Shown piece after piece: positions 17,094 through 26,875 of a stretch of DNA of 64,000 nt. The translations under genes were made by a program, and so were the position numbers. The notes under the pieces are model-generated. The model did not search any database. It saw only the letters and a list, made by a program, of their open reading frames with translations, and was not told where the DNA came from. The first letter of the stretch is position 1. Each line of letters opens with the position of its first letter. Origin of the DNA: Oscillatoriaceae cyanobacterium Prado104 (lineage in GTDB: Bacteria; Cyanobacteriota; Cyanobacteriia; Cyanobacteriales; Microcoleaceae); contig JALOON010000049.1 in NCBI GenBank assembly GCA_025454405.1, positions 1 to 64,000 of the forward strand. The letters are read 5' to 3'.

Positions 17094-18578
17094 TTGAAAA
17101 AATACGCAGCAGCCATCGACCAAGGAACTACTAGCACCCGGTTTATTATATTCGATCGCACCGGAAAGATAGTAGCCAGCCACCAACAAGAACACGAGCA
17201 AATTTACCCGCAGCCCGGATGGGTAGAACACAATCCCGAGGAAATTTGGGAACGAACTCAAAGTGTCATTAAAAATACCCTGCAATCTAGCAGTATCGAA
17301 GTCAAAGATATTGCAGCCCTCGGCATTACCAACCAGCGAGAAACGGCGGTTGTTTGGGATAGAAAAACAGGGAAAGCTTGGGGAAATGCGATCGTCTGGC
17401 AAGATACGCGCACGCGGCAAATTTGCGAGGAATTAGCAGAAATCGGCGGCAAAGATAGATTTCGCGATCGATGCGGTTTGCCGCTGGCAACTTATTTTAG
17501 CGGCCCGAAAATTAAGTGGATGCTAGACAATATTCCGGGATTGCGGGAAGCAGCAAATCGCGGCGATGCGGTTTTTGGAAACATCGATTCTTTCCTAATT
17601 TGGCATTTAACTGGCGGCACGCATATTACTGATGTTACCAACGCCAGCCGCACAATGCTAATGAATTTGCAAACCCTCGATTGGGATGCGGAAATTTTGG
17701 AAATTATGGGAATTCCCCGCGAGATGCTGCCGGAAATTCGCCCTTCAATTCAAGTTTTTGGCACTGCCAAAGGATTGTTAGCAGGCGTGCCGATTGCTGC
17801 TGCTTTGGGGGACCAGCAAGCTGCCTTGTTCGGGCAAACTTGTTTCAGTTGCGGGGAGGCAAAAAATACTTACGGTACGGGCTGTTTTATGCTTTTGAAT
17901 ACCGGTGAGTCGATCGTCCCTTCAAAAAGCGGGTTGCTGACAACTGTCGCCTACAAAATGGGAGAATCGCCCGCTATTTATGCTTTGGAAGGTAGCATCG
18001 CGATCGCCGGAGCGTTAGTACAATGGTTGCGGGATAATTTAGGTATTATCGGCACATCTGCGGAAGTTGAAACTTTAGCAAATACCGTAGAAGATAGCGG
18101 CGGAGTTTATTTTGTCCCTGCCTTTTCTGGACTTTACGCGCCTTATTGGAAAGACAATGCACGGGGAGTAATTGCAGGTTTAACTCGCTACGTAACTAAA
18201 GCGCATCTTGCCCGCGCCGTATTGGAGGCTACAGCGTGGCAAACGCGGGAAGTTTTGGACGCAATGGAAGTGGATTCTGGGGTGAAACTTTTAGCTTTAA
18301 AAGTAGATGGCGGGATGGTAGGAAATCATACTTTAATGCAGTTTCAAAGCGATGTTTTGGGAGTGCCTGTGGTGCGCCCTGCGGTAGCGGAAACTACGGC
18401 TTTGGGGGCAGCTTATGCGGCGGGTTTGGCTGTGGGTTTTTGGAGTCAGCTAGCAGAATTGCGCGCTAATTGGGCAGTCAATCGCACTTGGGAACCGCAA
18501 ATGCCGATCGAACTTCGCGAACAAAAATATCGGTTTTGGAAAAAGGCTGTTTCGCGAACTTTTGATTGGGAAGAATAA
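17094..18578 (+). CDS. glpK: Glycerol kinase
   Basis: GlpK phosphorylates glycerol to sn-glycerol 3-phosphate. Starting at TTG 17094 ([20 protein letters not shown]) gives 494 residues, close to the usual length of about 500. AAAAGG about 12 bases upstream is a plausible ribosome site. The longer frame to 16884 is low-complexity repeat translation (Asn/Ser/Gln/Lys) and is rejected. FGGY-family features include DQGTTSTR at the start, [24 protein letters not shown] and the later [16 protein letters not shown] with [12 protein letters not shown]. No glpD or facilitator gene is adjacent. Confidence 0.95.
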   Translation: MKKYAAAIDQGTTSTRFIIFDRTGKIVASHQQEHEQIYPQPGWVEHNPEEIWERTQSVIKNTLQSSSIEVKDIAALGITNQRETAVVWDRKTGKAWGNAIVWQDTRTRQICEELAEIGGKDRFRDRCGLPLATYFSGPKIKWMLDNIPGLREAANRGDAVFGNIDSFLIWHLTGGTHITDVTNASRTMLMNLQTLDWDAEILEIMGIPREMLPEIRPSIQVFGTAKGLLAGVPIAAALGDQQAALFGQTCFSCGEAKNTYGTGCFMLLNTGESIVPSKSGLLTTVAYKMGESPAIYALEGSIAIAGALVQWLRDNLGIIGTSAEVETLANTVEDSGGVYFVPAFSGLYAPYWKDNARGVIAGLTRYVTKAHLARAVLEATAWQTREVLDAMEVDSGVKLLALKVDGGMVGNHTLMQFQSDVLGVPVVRPAVAETTALGAAYAAGLAVGFWSQLAELRANWAVNRTWEPQMPIELREQKYRFWKKAVSRTFDWEE

Positions 18579-18954
18579 ATTACGAATACTGTGGGTTAAG
18601 AATTGAAATAACTGAAATTTTTCATCAATTTTAAAAACCTGTAGGGGCGGGTTCGCGACAATATATAAGTCTCACAAACAATTTTTATAAACCCGCCCTA
18701 TCATCACCAATATCCCGATCGAGTTTAATTTGCATCCAATAAAATAGGCATTCGGAGATTAATTGTTGGGTGGGGGCGGGTTTTTGAGATTGTTGGTTAT
18801 TGTCGGAGATTGTTGGCGAACCCGCCCCTACAGATTGTGGGATTTTGGGAGATGAAAGCAACAGGTTTTTCATTGCTTCCGGTGAGACAGCCAAGTAGGT
18901 TCAAAAAAATCCAGATTTTCGATCGCGAGTAAGTCGTATTAGTGCTATGATTCT
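18579..18954. repeat. Intergenic region with inverted GGGGCGGGTTCGC repeats
   Basis: GTAGGGGCGGGTTCGC at about 18641-18656 and its reverse complement at about 18816-18831 bracket a further GGGGGCGGGTTT copy. They belong to the GTAGGGGCGGGTT repeat type widespread in cyanobacteria. A 69-codon minus-strand frame across it is judged spurious. The end of the stretch should hold the promoter of the cytochrome gene, but no clear box is seen. Confidence 0.6.
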
Positions 18955-19356
18955 ATGAAGAACTATTTTTTAAGCTGCCGATCGATGATTTTGCCAACTA
19001 AATTAAAAAACTTCCTCGCTACCACTCTATTAATCCTAACACTGACATTTACAGCCCTATCTGCTCATCCCCAAATGGCACTAGCGGATACTACCGGAAA
19101 TCTCGAAACAGGGGCTGAAGTATTTAACGTCAACTGTGCGGGCTGTCACATCAACGGCGGCAATATTATCAGGCGCGGCAAAAATCTGAAGCAAAAGGCA
19201 TTGAAAAAATTTAAAATGGATTCGATCGCCAATATTTCCGATTTAGTAACTAACGGTAAAGGCGTGATGCCCGCTTACAAAGACCGTTTGTCGGAACAAC
19301 AAATTGTTGATGTTTCAGCCTACGTGTTATCGCAAGCTGCAAACGATTGGAAATAG
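18955..19356 (+). CDS. Cytochrome c6-family protein
   Basis: This is a 133-residue secreted c-type cytochrome. A signal peptide (hydrophobic core ATTLLILTLTFTALSA) ends near ALA|D at about residues 43-45. Haem attachment is CAGCH, and the axial Met lies in GVMPAYKDRL. The C-terminal helix is QIVDVSAYVLSQAANDWK. Cytochrome c6 carries electrons in the thylakoid lumen from cytochrome b6f to photosystem I. The INGGNIIRRGKNLKQKAL segment after the haem motif differs from classical PetJ and resembles the divergent c6-like proteins, so petJ is not asserted. A second in-frame ATG lies at 18985. The stop codon directly abuts a palindromic repeat. Confidence 0.9.
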   Translation: MKNYFLSCRSMILPTKLKNFLATTLLILTLTFTALSAHPQMALADTTGNLETGAEVFNVNCAGCHINGGNIIRRGKNLKQKALKKFKMDSIANISDLVTNGKGVMPAYKDRLSEQQIVDVSAYVLSQAANDWK

Positions 19357-19357
19357 G

Positions 19358-19437
19358 GACGGACTGAAGTCCGCACTACGAACAGGTTCGTAGTGCGGAC
19401 TTCAGTCCGCAATTTTAGGACTACAGTCCTTACTACA
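19358..19437. repeat. Palindromic dispersed repeats, variant copies
   Basis: Arms of the GTGCGGACTTCAGTCCGC variant occur at 19358-19379 and 19390-19410 in reversed order compared with copy 1. A degenerate arm (GGACTACAGTCCTTACTAC) follows to about 19437. The run separates the cytochrome gene from the DUF3122 gene. Confidence 0.8.
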
Positions 19438-19461
19438 AACTATTATCGACAGTATTTCACA

Positions 19462-19962
19462 ATGAAAAAGAATAAATTTTGGCGCAAAATTGTAATTATT
19501 ATTACCTTTTGCCTCTGTCTGACGATCCCCCCCATGCCGACTGCTTTAGCTTCAATTCACAAGTATCCAGAAACGGCCGATCGAATCATGTTTCGATCGG
19601 TACAAAGTCTGCGGGACAATCAAGATCGAGCGTGGCAAGTCGTGCTTTACAAGTGGGTAAAGTCAGGAATTGTAACATCTGTAAATCTCCGATTGGTAGG
19701 ATTTCCCGGCATCGAGTTAATTCACCCGGCGGATTTGACAATTGTGTCGGGAAAAACAGAAATTGGTAAAACAGACGATATTTGGGCAGAAGCGAATTTG
19801 CCTGTTAATGTGGGAGAATACGATTTTCGATCGACCGTTATGAAATTGGAAAGCAATCGCCCTTTGCAGTTAAATTTTTCCGTAAAAGGTACAACGGATA
19901 CAGAGTTGCTGGTTCCACCTTTTGCTATCAGAGAATGGCGGCGATTATTAGACCAAAGTTAA
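19462..19962 (+). CDS. DUF3122-type exported protein
   Basis: This 166-residue protein has an N-terminal signal peptide (KIVIIITFCLCLTIPPMPTALAS), then SIHKYPETADRIMFRSVQSL, RDNQDRAWQVVLYKW and LRLVGFPGIELIHPADL. This is the pattern I associate with the cyanobacterial DUF3122 family. ATG 19462 is chosen because it starts directly before the signal peptide; the longer frame to 19393 begins within a repeat. The function is unknown and it is presumably luminal or periplasmic. It lies just downstream of the c6-type cytochrome on the same strand, with a repeat between them. Confidence 0.8.
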   Translation: MKKNKFWRKIVIIITFCLCLTIPPMPTALASIHKYPETADRIMFRSVQSLRDNQDRAWQVVLYKWVKSGIVTSVNLRLVGFPGIELIHPADLTIVSGKTEIGKTDDIWAEANLPVNVGEYDFRSTVMKLESNRPLQLNFSVKGTTDTELLVPPFAIREWRRLLDQS

Positions 19963-20222
19963 GTTATAACTCAAATTATGAAGCCAATATTAGCGATTTT
20001 TGACACTGTGTAAAATTTCGACGCAAAAATTAGAGTTCTCCAAAGCAGTAAATTAGCTAAGATTGCTACATTATTTATTTGACAAGTAGCGATATTGGAA
20101 TATATGACTTAAGATACATCTTGCTGTTTTCGATCGAGGATTGGGAAACAAACTCAAATCGCGATCAGTCAAAATTGAAAGCTAGACCACTTAAACTTGC
20201 GTATCAGGGGAGTTTATTTATT

Positions 20223-20438
20223 ATGAGTCCGATCCGCATAATTGTCCGGCAAGCTTTGACGACGGGCTATCTGACAGTAGATGCAGAAGAACAGTTGCGC
20301 AAGCTTTTGCAGACAACTAAGTACGGTTTAGAAGATTTTGAGGCTTTTATTGGCTTGCAAACTGAGGTAATGGAAGGTAGAGTTAAACAGCAAGCTTGGG
20401 AATTGTTGCGATCGAACTCTATTACTGCGACTGTTTGA
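20223..20438 (+). CDS. Small conserved cyanobacterial protein
   Basis: This 71-residue protein starts MSPIRIIVRQALTTGYLT and continues VDAEEQLRKLL, then LEDFEAFIGLQ and VKQQAWELL. It is likely all-helical. I recall similar short proteins in many cyanobacteria without known function. CAGGGGAG about 10 bases upstream supports ATG 20223 over the longer frame from 20079. It may be regulated alone; no operon partner is evident. Confidence 0.7.
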   Translation: MSPIRIIVRQALTTGYLTVDAEEQLRKLLQTTKYGLEDFEAFIGLQTEVMEGRVKQQAWELLRSNSITATV

Positions 20439-20551
20439 ATTAAGGTCGATCGCACTTTATTGAGGTAGTAAGTGCGATCGATTTTACATTAATTTTGCAA
20501 CCGCAGATATTCGCGGATAAACACAGATGAACGCAGATGGCATGGGTAGAA

Positions 20552-23500
20552 TTACTGCATTCCTAGCTGTTGCTTTAACGCTTCTGGAACATTAACGGCT
20601 GTATCCAAACCTCGAACACTTTCCCAGTTTGTATTTTCATCCCATTCGATATCGCCAAAAGTGCGATCGGTAAGATCGCGAATGATTGCCCTGCGAAGGG
20701 TTGTGTCACTCAGGTCTGCGTAGTTGAGGCATGCCCTACCAAGGTTTGCGCCACTGAGATTTGCACCACTAAGGTCTGCGCCACTGAGGTTTGCGCCACT
20801 GAGGTTTGCGCCACTGAGATTTGCGCCACTGAGATTTGCGTCGTTGAGGTGGGTGCTGCTAAGGTTTGCGCCGCTGAGGTCTGCGCTGTTGAGGTTTGCA
20901 TTACAGAGGTTGGCACCGATGAGGTTTGCACTGATGAGTTTTGTGCTGCTGAGGTCTGCGTCGCTGAAATCTGCGCCCCTGAGGTCTGCGTCGTAAAGGT
21001 TTGCGCCGTTGAGGTCTGCGCTACCGAGGTATGCTTCACATAGGTCTGCGCCACTGAGGATTGAGCCACTGAGGTTGGCATAGGTGAGGTCTGCACCGTA
21101 GAGATGTACACGGTAGAGGTTTGAATGGCTGAGGTCTGCACCAACAAGGTCTACGGCACTAAGGTTTGCGCCACCAAGGTTTGCGCCACTGAGGTTGGCA
21201 CCGTTGAGAAATCTCCAAGCTATTTGGAGAAAGCCAAAATACCCAATGCAGCAGCTATAACCAATAAGACGCAATAACCGATTTGCATCGTCTAGCTTGC
21301 CTTCAGCATTAGGCTTCCCGCAAGGATAAAACACTATTTTGTCTTTCAATTCATCTATCTGCTGAGCGTAACGATGCAATTCCAACAGCAAAATCATCAC
21401 GTTTAAACCAGCGTAAATATCTATTTGTCGCAGCCCCAGTTCTTGAGTTTTCAATTGCTCTCGCAGCAAGCGCATCTTCTTCTGAGGAAAACTTTCCGGC
21501 AGCATATCAATAAATTCCCCCTCACACCACCGCAGATAAAAATCTTCCAGACGCTGAAATAACTCCACAGGTCGAAATCGACTTATTTCGCCTGCAACAG
21601 CCGGAGTTGTTAACAACCCCATCAAATATTCCACAATTTCTTCCGTCAGCCCTCCATAACCAAACAAATCATAAATTTCCCAGTGCATATTAGAGTCTTG
21701 AGTATTAAATCCTCTACCTCTATCGTCCGGTTTCGTCCACTTTTCCAAACTTTCTTTCACTCGTTCCGCACACAGAAATTCACCAAAACTCTTGTGTACA
21801 AACTCCACCGAACCTTCTTTACTGTTTTGCTGAAGATAAAAAACTGCCAAAGCATTTCTCAAAGGATTATCACCAATCCGTTTTTGTGCTTCTTCAAGTA
21901 TTTTTTTCAAGGAGTCATCTTCTTTCAATCGTGCCTCAATCATCGCCACCGGAGCGCATTCCCCTCCCGACTGCACCACGCACAAACCTGCTTCTGTAAG
22001 AATACGTCGCAAATCCTCTGTTTCCAGTTCTGTTAAATTGCGATTGAGCGATTTAGAACGCTGTTCCGTGAGTACCCAATTCACAGCTTGGTTGTAAATC
22101 AAAATTTTTGCTTGAGTGCTGTTAGTTCCCTGAAAATCCTCAACTTTCAAACTTCCATCTCGGTGCATCGCTGCTAACAGATAAAGCAATAGCGGTTCTC
22201 GTGACAATTCAGATTTTATTTCTGGGCAGTTGTTATGTTTCAAAATATTCTGAAAATCTGAGGTTTTTTCTGCTCCAAATTGGGCTTCCCACTTACCAAA
22301 CCACTGCCGTTGCAATTCATCATCCATCACCTGAATTTCGACTCGCTCCAGGTTATCTGGCATTTGCCTTTCAATCCCATGCAAAGCTAAAGTTCTGCCA
22401 CTAATCAAAACCTGGTGTCCCATTTCCGAATTCTGCTGGCAATCCCGCTGAAATTGCCCTACTTGCTTGAGAAATTCCTCTAAACCACCACTTTTTCTCC
22501 CTTCCATCAACAACTCGTCAAAGCCATCTAATAAAAATAAATATCGCGTATTGCGATCCGTCAACCAGCCGTCATCGCTAGCAAAACTTGTATGAACTGC
22601 ATTTTTCAGCGTTTCTGTAAAACTCTTTTGCAAAGTGGGAATATCCCGCAATCGAATTAACACGGGCGTCCAAACAGGATGCAAATTTTGCCGCACCCAG
22701 TCAGCAAACATCCGAGAAAAAACGCTTTTTCCGCGTCCTGGTCCTGCTTCAATAAATATCACCTGACCTTGTTTCTGCTCATCCTCAAGCAATTGCTTTG
22801 CCCGAGTTTCTAAATCGAATGCTTCCGCATCTCGATCGACCTTACCATTTTTATCGATCGCCCTTGCCTTCAGCGGTACGTAAATATCTTGAAAAGTAAA
22901 CTCTTCAGCAAACACTTTTTCTTGCGGTTTTGAGGCGATTTGTTCTTCTAAGTAACTGTCGATACTGTCATATTTGTCGATATCTTTTTGCCATCGATCG
23001 CGATAAAGTTCCGCCAGCACTTTTAACTCATCTTTTGCCTCAGCTAAGGCTTGACTGATGTAGCGAGGTGTGCTCCAAGCTACTCGCTCTGTCAATGTTT
23101 TAGCTTCGCGTTCATTTAATCCTACTTGCTGTAATTGATTTAACAGTAGAGCGTTGAATTTATCAGCTAATTGCGATTGGGGAAAACAGGCGATTGCCTT
23201 TCTGGCATCTCGTTCATCCAAAGATGATTCTGCCAGTTCTTCAATTTGCTGTTTAAATTGTTCTGACGCAACAGATTCAAGATTGATTCGAGTTAAAATA
23301 TCGCTAGCATTCAGACATTTATCTAAAGCTTTAAAATAAGCTAAAACAGCAGCTAACTGTACGTAATCAGAGAGCGATCGATCTTCATGAGGCTTAGCTT
23401 TAAAACGCTTGTGCCACCGCACAGCAATTTGCACGAACCCAACCCCAGCGCCAATAACTGCAACCGCAGGGTTGGCCACCGCACCAGTTACTCCTGCTAC

Positions 23501-23644
23501 AGCAACAAAAGCAGTAATTCCCGCATTTATAGTATCAGCACTATCTACTGCCAAATCGTGCTGTCCCCGCAATAACTCCCTGTGGTCTGTAGTCAAAATT
23601 TTCCAGATTTTTTGCAGCCTATTTTCGGGAGTTTCCTGAGCCAT
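20552..23644 (-). CDS. NACHT NTPase with pentapeptide-repeat C-terminus
   Basis: This 1030-residue STAND-type NTPase may act in defence or signalling. The N-terminal 100 residues contain a Gly/Ala/Val-rich hydrophobic helix (TAFVAVAGVTGAVANPAVAVIGAGV) like the N-terminal helical domains of bacterial NACHT proteins. The NACHT core has a Walker A motif GPGRGKSV near residue 300, Walker B YLFLLDGFDELL near 370 and sensor segment LISGRTL. A winged-helix and helical middle follows, with VEFVHKSFGEFLCAERV near 620. From about residue 810 to 985 there are some 30 pentapeptide repeats of the A(N/D)LSG type, likely a right-handed beta helix acting as sensor or scaffold. No separate effector domain is recognised. 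It is monocistronic, with rplU upstream on the other strand. Confidence 0.9.
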   Translation of the reverse strand: MAQETPENRLQKIWKILTTDHRELLRGQHDLAVDSADTINAGITAFVAVAGVTGAVANPAVAVIGAGVGFVQIAVRWHKRFKAKPHEDRSLSDYVQLAAVLAYFKALDKCLNASDILTRINLESVASEQFKQQIEELAESSLDERDARKAIACFPQSQLADKFNALLLNQLQQVGLNEREAKTLTERVAWSTPRYISQALAEAKDELKVLAELYRDRWQKDIDKYDSIDSYLEEQIASKPQEKVFAEEFTFQDIYVPLKARAIDKNGKVDRDAEAFDLETRAKQLLEDEQKQGQVIFIEAGPGRGKSVFSRMFADWVRQNLHPVWTPVLIRLRDIPTLQKSFTETLKNAVHTSFASDDGWLTDRNTRYLFLLDGFDELLMEGRKSGGLEEFLKQVGQFQRDCQQNSEMGHQVLISGRTLALHGIERQMPDNLERVEIQVMDDELQRQWFGKWEAQFGAEKTSDFQNILKHNNCPEIKSELSREPLLLYLLAAMHRDGSLKVEDFQGTNSTQAKILIYNQAVNWVLTEQRSKSLNRNLTELETEDLRRILTEAGLCVVQSGGECAPVAMIEARLKEDDSLKKILEEAQKRIGDNPLRNALAVFYLQQNSKEGSVEFVHKSFGEFLCAERVKESLEKWTKPDDRGRGFNTQDSNMHWEIYDLFGYGGLTEEIVEYLMGLLTTPAVAGEISRFRPVELFQRLEDFYLRWCEGEFIDMLPESFPQKKMRLLREQLKTQELGLRQIDIYAGLNVMILLLELHRYAQQIDELKDKIVFYPCGKPNAEGKLDDANRLLRLIGYSCCIGYFGFLQIAWRFLNGANLSGANLGGANLSAVDLVGADLSHSNLYRVHLYGADLTYANLSGSILSGADLCEAYLGSADLNGANLYDADLRGADFSDADLSSTKLISANLIGANLCNANLNSADLSGANLSSTHLNDANLSGANLSGANLSGANLSGADLSGANLSGANLGRACLNYADLSDTTLRRAIIRDLTDRTFGDIEWDENTNWESVRGLDTAVNVPEALKQQLGMQ

Positions 23645-23777
23645 AATTTTACCTGTAGTTTTTTAGACAATAGAATTTCAGAAAATCTACATTTATATAT
23701 TGAAACATTCCGCAAATAAATAAAAGGTGATTTTGGCAGTGCGCGATCGAGAAATCTCGTTTTTACCTGAGTCTCGA

Positions 23778-24092
23778 TCCCCCTAAATCCCCCTTAAGAA
23801 GGGGGACTTTGAGTTACCTCCAGTCCCCGCACCCAGAAGGGAGACTTTGAATTACCTTCAGTCCCCGCATCCAGAAGGGGAACTTTGAATTACCTTCAGT
23901 CCCCGCATCCAGAAGGGAAACTTTAAATACACTCCAGTCCCCGCATCCAGAAGGGGAACTTTGAATTACCTTCAGTCCCCGCATCCAGAAGGGGAACTTT
24001 GAATTACCTTCAGTCCCTGCATCCAGAAGGGAAACTTTAAGTACACTCCAGTCCCCCCCTTCTTAAGGGGGGCTAGGGGGGATCGAAATCTC
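23778..24092. repeat. 38-bp tandem repeat array framed by inverted repeats
   Basis: CAGTCCCCGCATCCAGAAGG-type units start at 23821, 23859, 23897, 23935, 23973 and 24011, exactly 38 bases apart, with a partial unit at 24049. Two unit subtypes alternate (AATTACCTT or ACACTCCAG joins). The array is framed by GATCCCCCTAAATCCCCC on the left and its reverse complement type GGGGGGCTAGGGGGGATC on the right. No spacers exist, so it is not CRISPR. It lies in the spacer upstream of rplU and of the NACHT gene. Confidence 0.9.
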
Positions 24093-24310
24093 ATGCACTT
24101 GCGATCGAGCCCGATCGACCTTGACAAAAATACAACAACAAGCAACAATGGTAGATTGTCTGTCTAAATCCGGCTCGGACCAGGTTCAAGACATTCCAAA
24201 AGCTGGAAAACAAACAACAATAGCCATTAATCACCAGTCCAAAACTAATGACTAATGACTAATGACTAATGACTAACCAGCTACCTGTACGGCAACCTCA
24301 AAACCATCCC

Positions 24311-24676
24311 ATGACTTACGCAATCATTGAAACCGGCGGCAAACAACTGCGAGTAGAACCAGGCCGCTTCTACGACATCGAACTGCTTCACGTCGAAGCC
24401 GAACTGATCCAACACGAAAACGACGTTCACATCGGCCAGCCCCTAGTAGAAAATGCCACAGTAGAAGGAACTGTAATGCGGCATTTCCGAGGTCGGAAAG
24501 TCATCGTTTACAAGATGAAGCCGAAAAAGAAAACGCGCAAGAAAAAAGGCCACCGCCAAGAAACAACGCGCTTTATGATCGACTCCATCAGCGTCAACGG
24601 CACTGTATTAGCAGCAAGAGACACAACAGAAAAAATTGTCGAAACCCCTCAACTTGCCGAATCTGACGCAGAATAA
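24311..24676 (+). CDS. rplU: 50S ribosomal protein L21
   Basis: This protein of the large ribosomal subunit binds 23S rRNA. The start [18 protein letters not shown] is the standard L21 N-terminus, so ATG 24311 is chosen over the frame from 24269. [14 protein letters not shown] is the usual basic stretch. The C-terminal tail (about 20 acidic residues) is a typical cyanobacterial extension. It precedes rpmA by 27 bases, the conserved rplU-rpmA order. Confidence 0.98.
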   Translation: MTYAIIETGGKQLRVEPGRFYDIELLHVEAELIQHENDVHIGQPLVENATVEGTVMRHFRGRKVIVYKMKPKKKTRKKKGHRQETTRFMIDSISVNGTVLAARDTTEKIVETPQLAESDAE

Positions 24677-24703
24677 AAGATAGTAAATACAGTCGAGGAA
24701 ATC

Positions 24704-24976
24704 ATGGCTCACAAGAAAGGTACGGGCAGCACCCGCAACGGCCGCGACTCAAACGCCCAGCGATTGGGCGTCAAGCGTTACGGCGGCCAAGTAGTTAAAG
24801 CAGGCAACATTCTGATCCGCCAACGCGGCACCAAATTTCACGCCGGTGAAAACGTCGGTGTGGGCAGAGACTATACTTTGTTTGCCCTAATTGACGGCAT
24901 TGTAACTTTTGAAAGAAAAGGCAAAAGCCGCAAGAAAGTTAGCATTTATCCCGCGCCAGCAGCCGCAGCAGTCTAA
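24704..24976 (+). CDS. rpmA: 50S ribosomal protein L27
   Basis: This protein of the large subunit lies near the peptidyl transferase centre. The 90 residues begin [20 protein letters not shown], the canonical N-terminus, followed by LGVKRYGGQ and the [19 protein letters not shown] signature. CGAGGAAATC before the ATG holds a GAGGAA ribosome site. It is co-transcribed with rplU. Confidence 0.98.
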   Translation: MAHKKGTGSTRNGRDSNAQRLGVKRYGGQVVKAGNILIRQRGTKFHAGENVGVGRDYTLFALIDGIVTFERKGKSRKKVSIYPAPAAAAV

Positions 24977-25420
24977 TTTTCTGTCTCGTTTTGACGCACC
25001 TTGCAAACTCGATTTTGTAGAGTGCGTCAGCCGGCGAAATCTTTGGGACAAACGCAACATTACTGGGCTGACGCATCGATTGAAAATAGGATGATGCGTC
25101 AGCCCAGTGTATTTTCTTCATCTTCAAGATATTCACATTCGCTGACATTGGTATCCGCCTCATCCAAAAGTCCGTCAGGGAATTAATTTCCTGGTTTGCA
25201 ACCCCTGCCGGACTGCGGGCGCAACGCACTAGCCCAACCGCAGGCGTAGCGCTTTAACACCGATGATTCACCAGCGCATCCTCCAAAATAGATATTCGAT
25301 CGATGTGACTAATTTTACATAACTTTACAAGTCCGAAGCGCGATCGCGAAACGATCGGCACTAAACTTTATAGAATCGCCATTCTCATTTACCAAACATT
25401 CTTAGCACCTAAAAAATACC
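24977..25420. repeat. Spacer with GATGCGTCAGCCCAGT inverted repeats
   Basis: A perfect 16-bp inverted pair lies at 25062-25077 and 25093-25108 around a 15-base loop. A related GTGCGTCAGCC arm is near 25022. A CAGGGAATTAATTTCCTG palindrome with CAACCCCTGCCGG follows near 25170-25212. No gene is visible. The 16-bp hairpin could end rplU-rpmA transcription, although no T-run follows it. Confidence 0.75.
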
Positions 25421-26404
25421 ATGTTCCCCACTCACCGCCCCCGCCGCCTCCGCAATCATCCCCAACTCCGCCGGATGGTTCGCGAAAATACATTAACAAC
25501 TAGCGATTTAATTTACCCCCTTTTCGCCGTACCGGGAGAATCCTTTGCCAAAGAAGTTAAATCCATGCCCGGAGTCTACCAACTATCAGTAGACAAAATT
25601 GTAGAAGAAGCAAAAGAAGTTTACGATCTCGGCATTCCCGCGATTATTTTATTCGGAATTCCCGCAGATAAAGACACCGATGCTACAGGTGCTTGGCACG
25701 ACTGCGGCATCGTTCAAAAAGCAACAACAGCAGTCAAAGAAGCCGTACCCGATTTAATCGTCATGGTCGATACTTGCCTGTGCGAATATACCAGTCACGG
25801 TCACTGCGGCTATTTGGAAGTCGGCGATTTAACCGGTCGCGTTTTAAACGACCCGACCCTAGAATTGCTGAAGAAAACAGCAATTTCTCAAGCGAAAGCA
25901 GGCGCGGATATTATCGCACCTTCCGGGATGATGGACGGCTTTGTCGGCGCAATTCGCGAAGGATTGGACGGTGCGGGATTTGCAGATATTCCCATCATGT
26001 CTTACGCGGCAAAATACGCTTCAGCTTATTACGGCCCGTTCCGGGATGCGGCGGAATCAGCACCGCAATTTGGCGACCGCCGCACCTATCAAATGGACCC
26101 CGGAAACGGTCGCGAAGCCCTCAAAGAAATTGCTTTAGATATTGCTGAAGGCGCGGATATGTTGATGGTTAAACCGGCTTTAGCTTACATGGATATTATC
26201 TGGCGCGTCAAGGAAGCAACTAATTTACCTGTTGCGGCTTATAACGTTTCTGGCGAGTATTCAATGGTGAAAGCTGCCGCCCTTAACGGTTGGATTGACG
26301 AGCAAAAAGTAGTGATGGAAACCTTGACTGGATTCAAGCGTGCAGGTACGGATTTAATTCTTACTTATCACGCCAAAGATGCCGCCCGCTGGCTGCAAAA
26401 CTAA
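25421..26404 (+). CDS. hemB: Delta-aminolevulinic acid dehydratase
   Basis: HemB joins two 5-aminolevulinate molecules into porphobilinogen, feeding chlorophyll, haem and phycobilin synthesis. The length of 327 residues is normal. The active-site segments are [29 protein letters not shown] (Schiff-base Lys) and [23 protein letters not shown] carries the Cys cluster of zinc-binding forms rather than the Asp-rich version of plant enzymes. It begins [19 protein letters not shown]. It stands alone with a probable terminator downstream. Confidence 0.98.
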   Translation: MFPTHRPRRLRNHPQLRRMVRENTLTTSDLIYPLFAVPGESFAKEVKSMPGVYQLSVDKIVEEAKEVYDLGIPAIILFGIPADKDTDATGAWHDCGIVQKATTAVKEAVPDLIVMVDTCLCEYTSHGHCGYLEVGDLTGRVLNDPTLELLKKTAISQAKAGADIIAPSGMMDGFVGAIREGLDGAGFADIPIMSYAAKYASAYYGPFRDAAESAPQFGDRRTYQMDPGNGREALKEIALDIAEGADMLMVKPALAYMDIIWRVKEATNLPVAAYNVSGEYSMVKAAALNGWIDEQKVVMETLTGFKRAGTDLILTYHAKDAARWLQN

Positions 26405-26437
26405 GCTGAATTCAAGGTTCGATCGCACTTTTGGTTC

Positions 26438-26490
26438 GTAGTAGGGACTTCAGTCCTTATTAAACTCATGCGGACTGAAGTCCTCACTAC
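26438..26490. repeat. Palindromic dispersed repeat, degenerate copy
   Basis: GTAGTAGGGACTTCAGTCC (from 26438) and CGGACTGAAGTCCTCACTAC (26471-26490) form imperfect inverted arms related to the palindrome at 107-157. Confidence 0.75.
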
Positions 26491-26505
26491 AAACTTACAA
26501 GCATT

Positions 26506-26537
26506 TGGTAGGGGGTGATACCCCCTACCACTGTTTT
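26506..26537 (+). terminator. Intrinsic terminator downstream of hemB
   Basis: TGGTAGGGGG and CCCCCTACCA pair across a TGATA loop (26506-26530), followed by CTGTTTTT. This is the classic stem plus T-run. It is about 100 bases after the hemB stop. Confidence 0.7.
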
Positions 26538-26875
26538 TATTCGTTCTGATATATTAAGTAATATTAAGATTTGTTAGGCAACCGCAAAAAAACAAAAACA
26601 AGGCGGTGCCTGTTGCTAGTAAAAACAACCCGCAATTAACCATAAATTTGATGTAAAAGCAAATTTGGAGAACATCGTACACAACTCGAAAAGTCAAATA
26701 ATCTCGCAAAAAAGTATCGATCCTTACTGAAAAGATTAAGAGAATATGTATTAATTATAAAGAGTTTTGTAAATTTGGAATGGCGATCGCCCACCCTTTC
26801 CAAAAACCAAAAAACCAAACAATAAAAACAGTAAAAACAGCAAAGCCCAGAAGCAAATTAAAGGCACAGCAGAGC

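Noticed and set aside
18685..18894. 69-codon minus-strand open frame
   Set aside because: It spans GGGGCGGGTT repeats and lacks a ribosome site or family resemblance.
20710..21147. Overlapping open frames in the pentapeptide-repeat region
   Set aside because: They are out-of-frame shadows of the 15-bp codon periodicity of the NACHT gene.
23821..24058. Regular 38-bp repeats suggesting CRISPR
   Set aside because: The units are contiguous with no unique spacers, and no cas genes are present.
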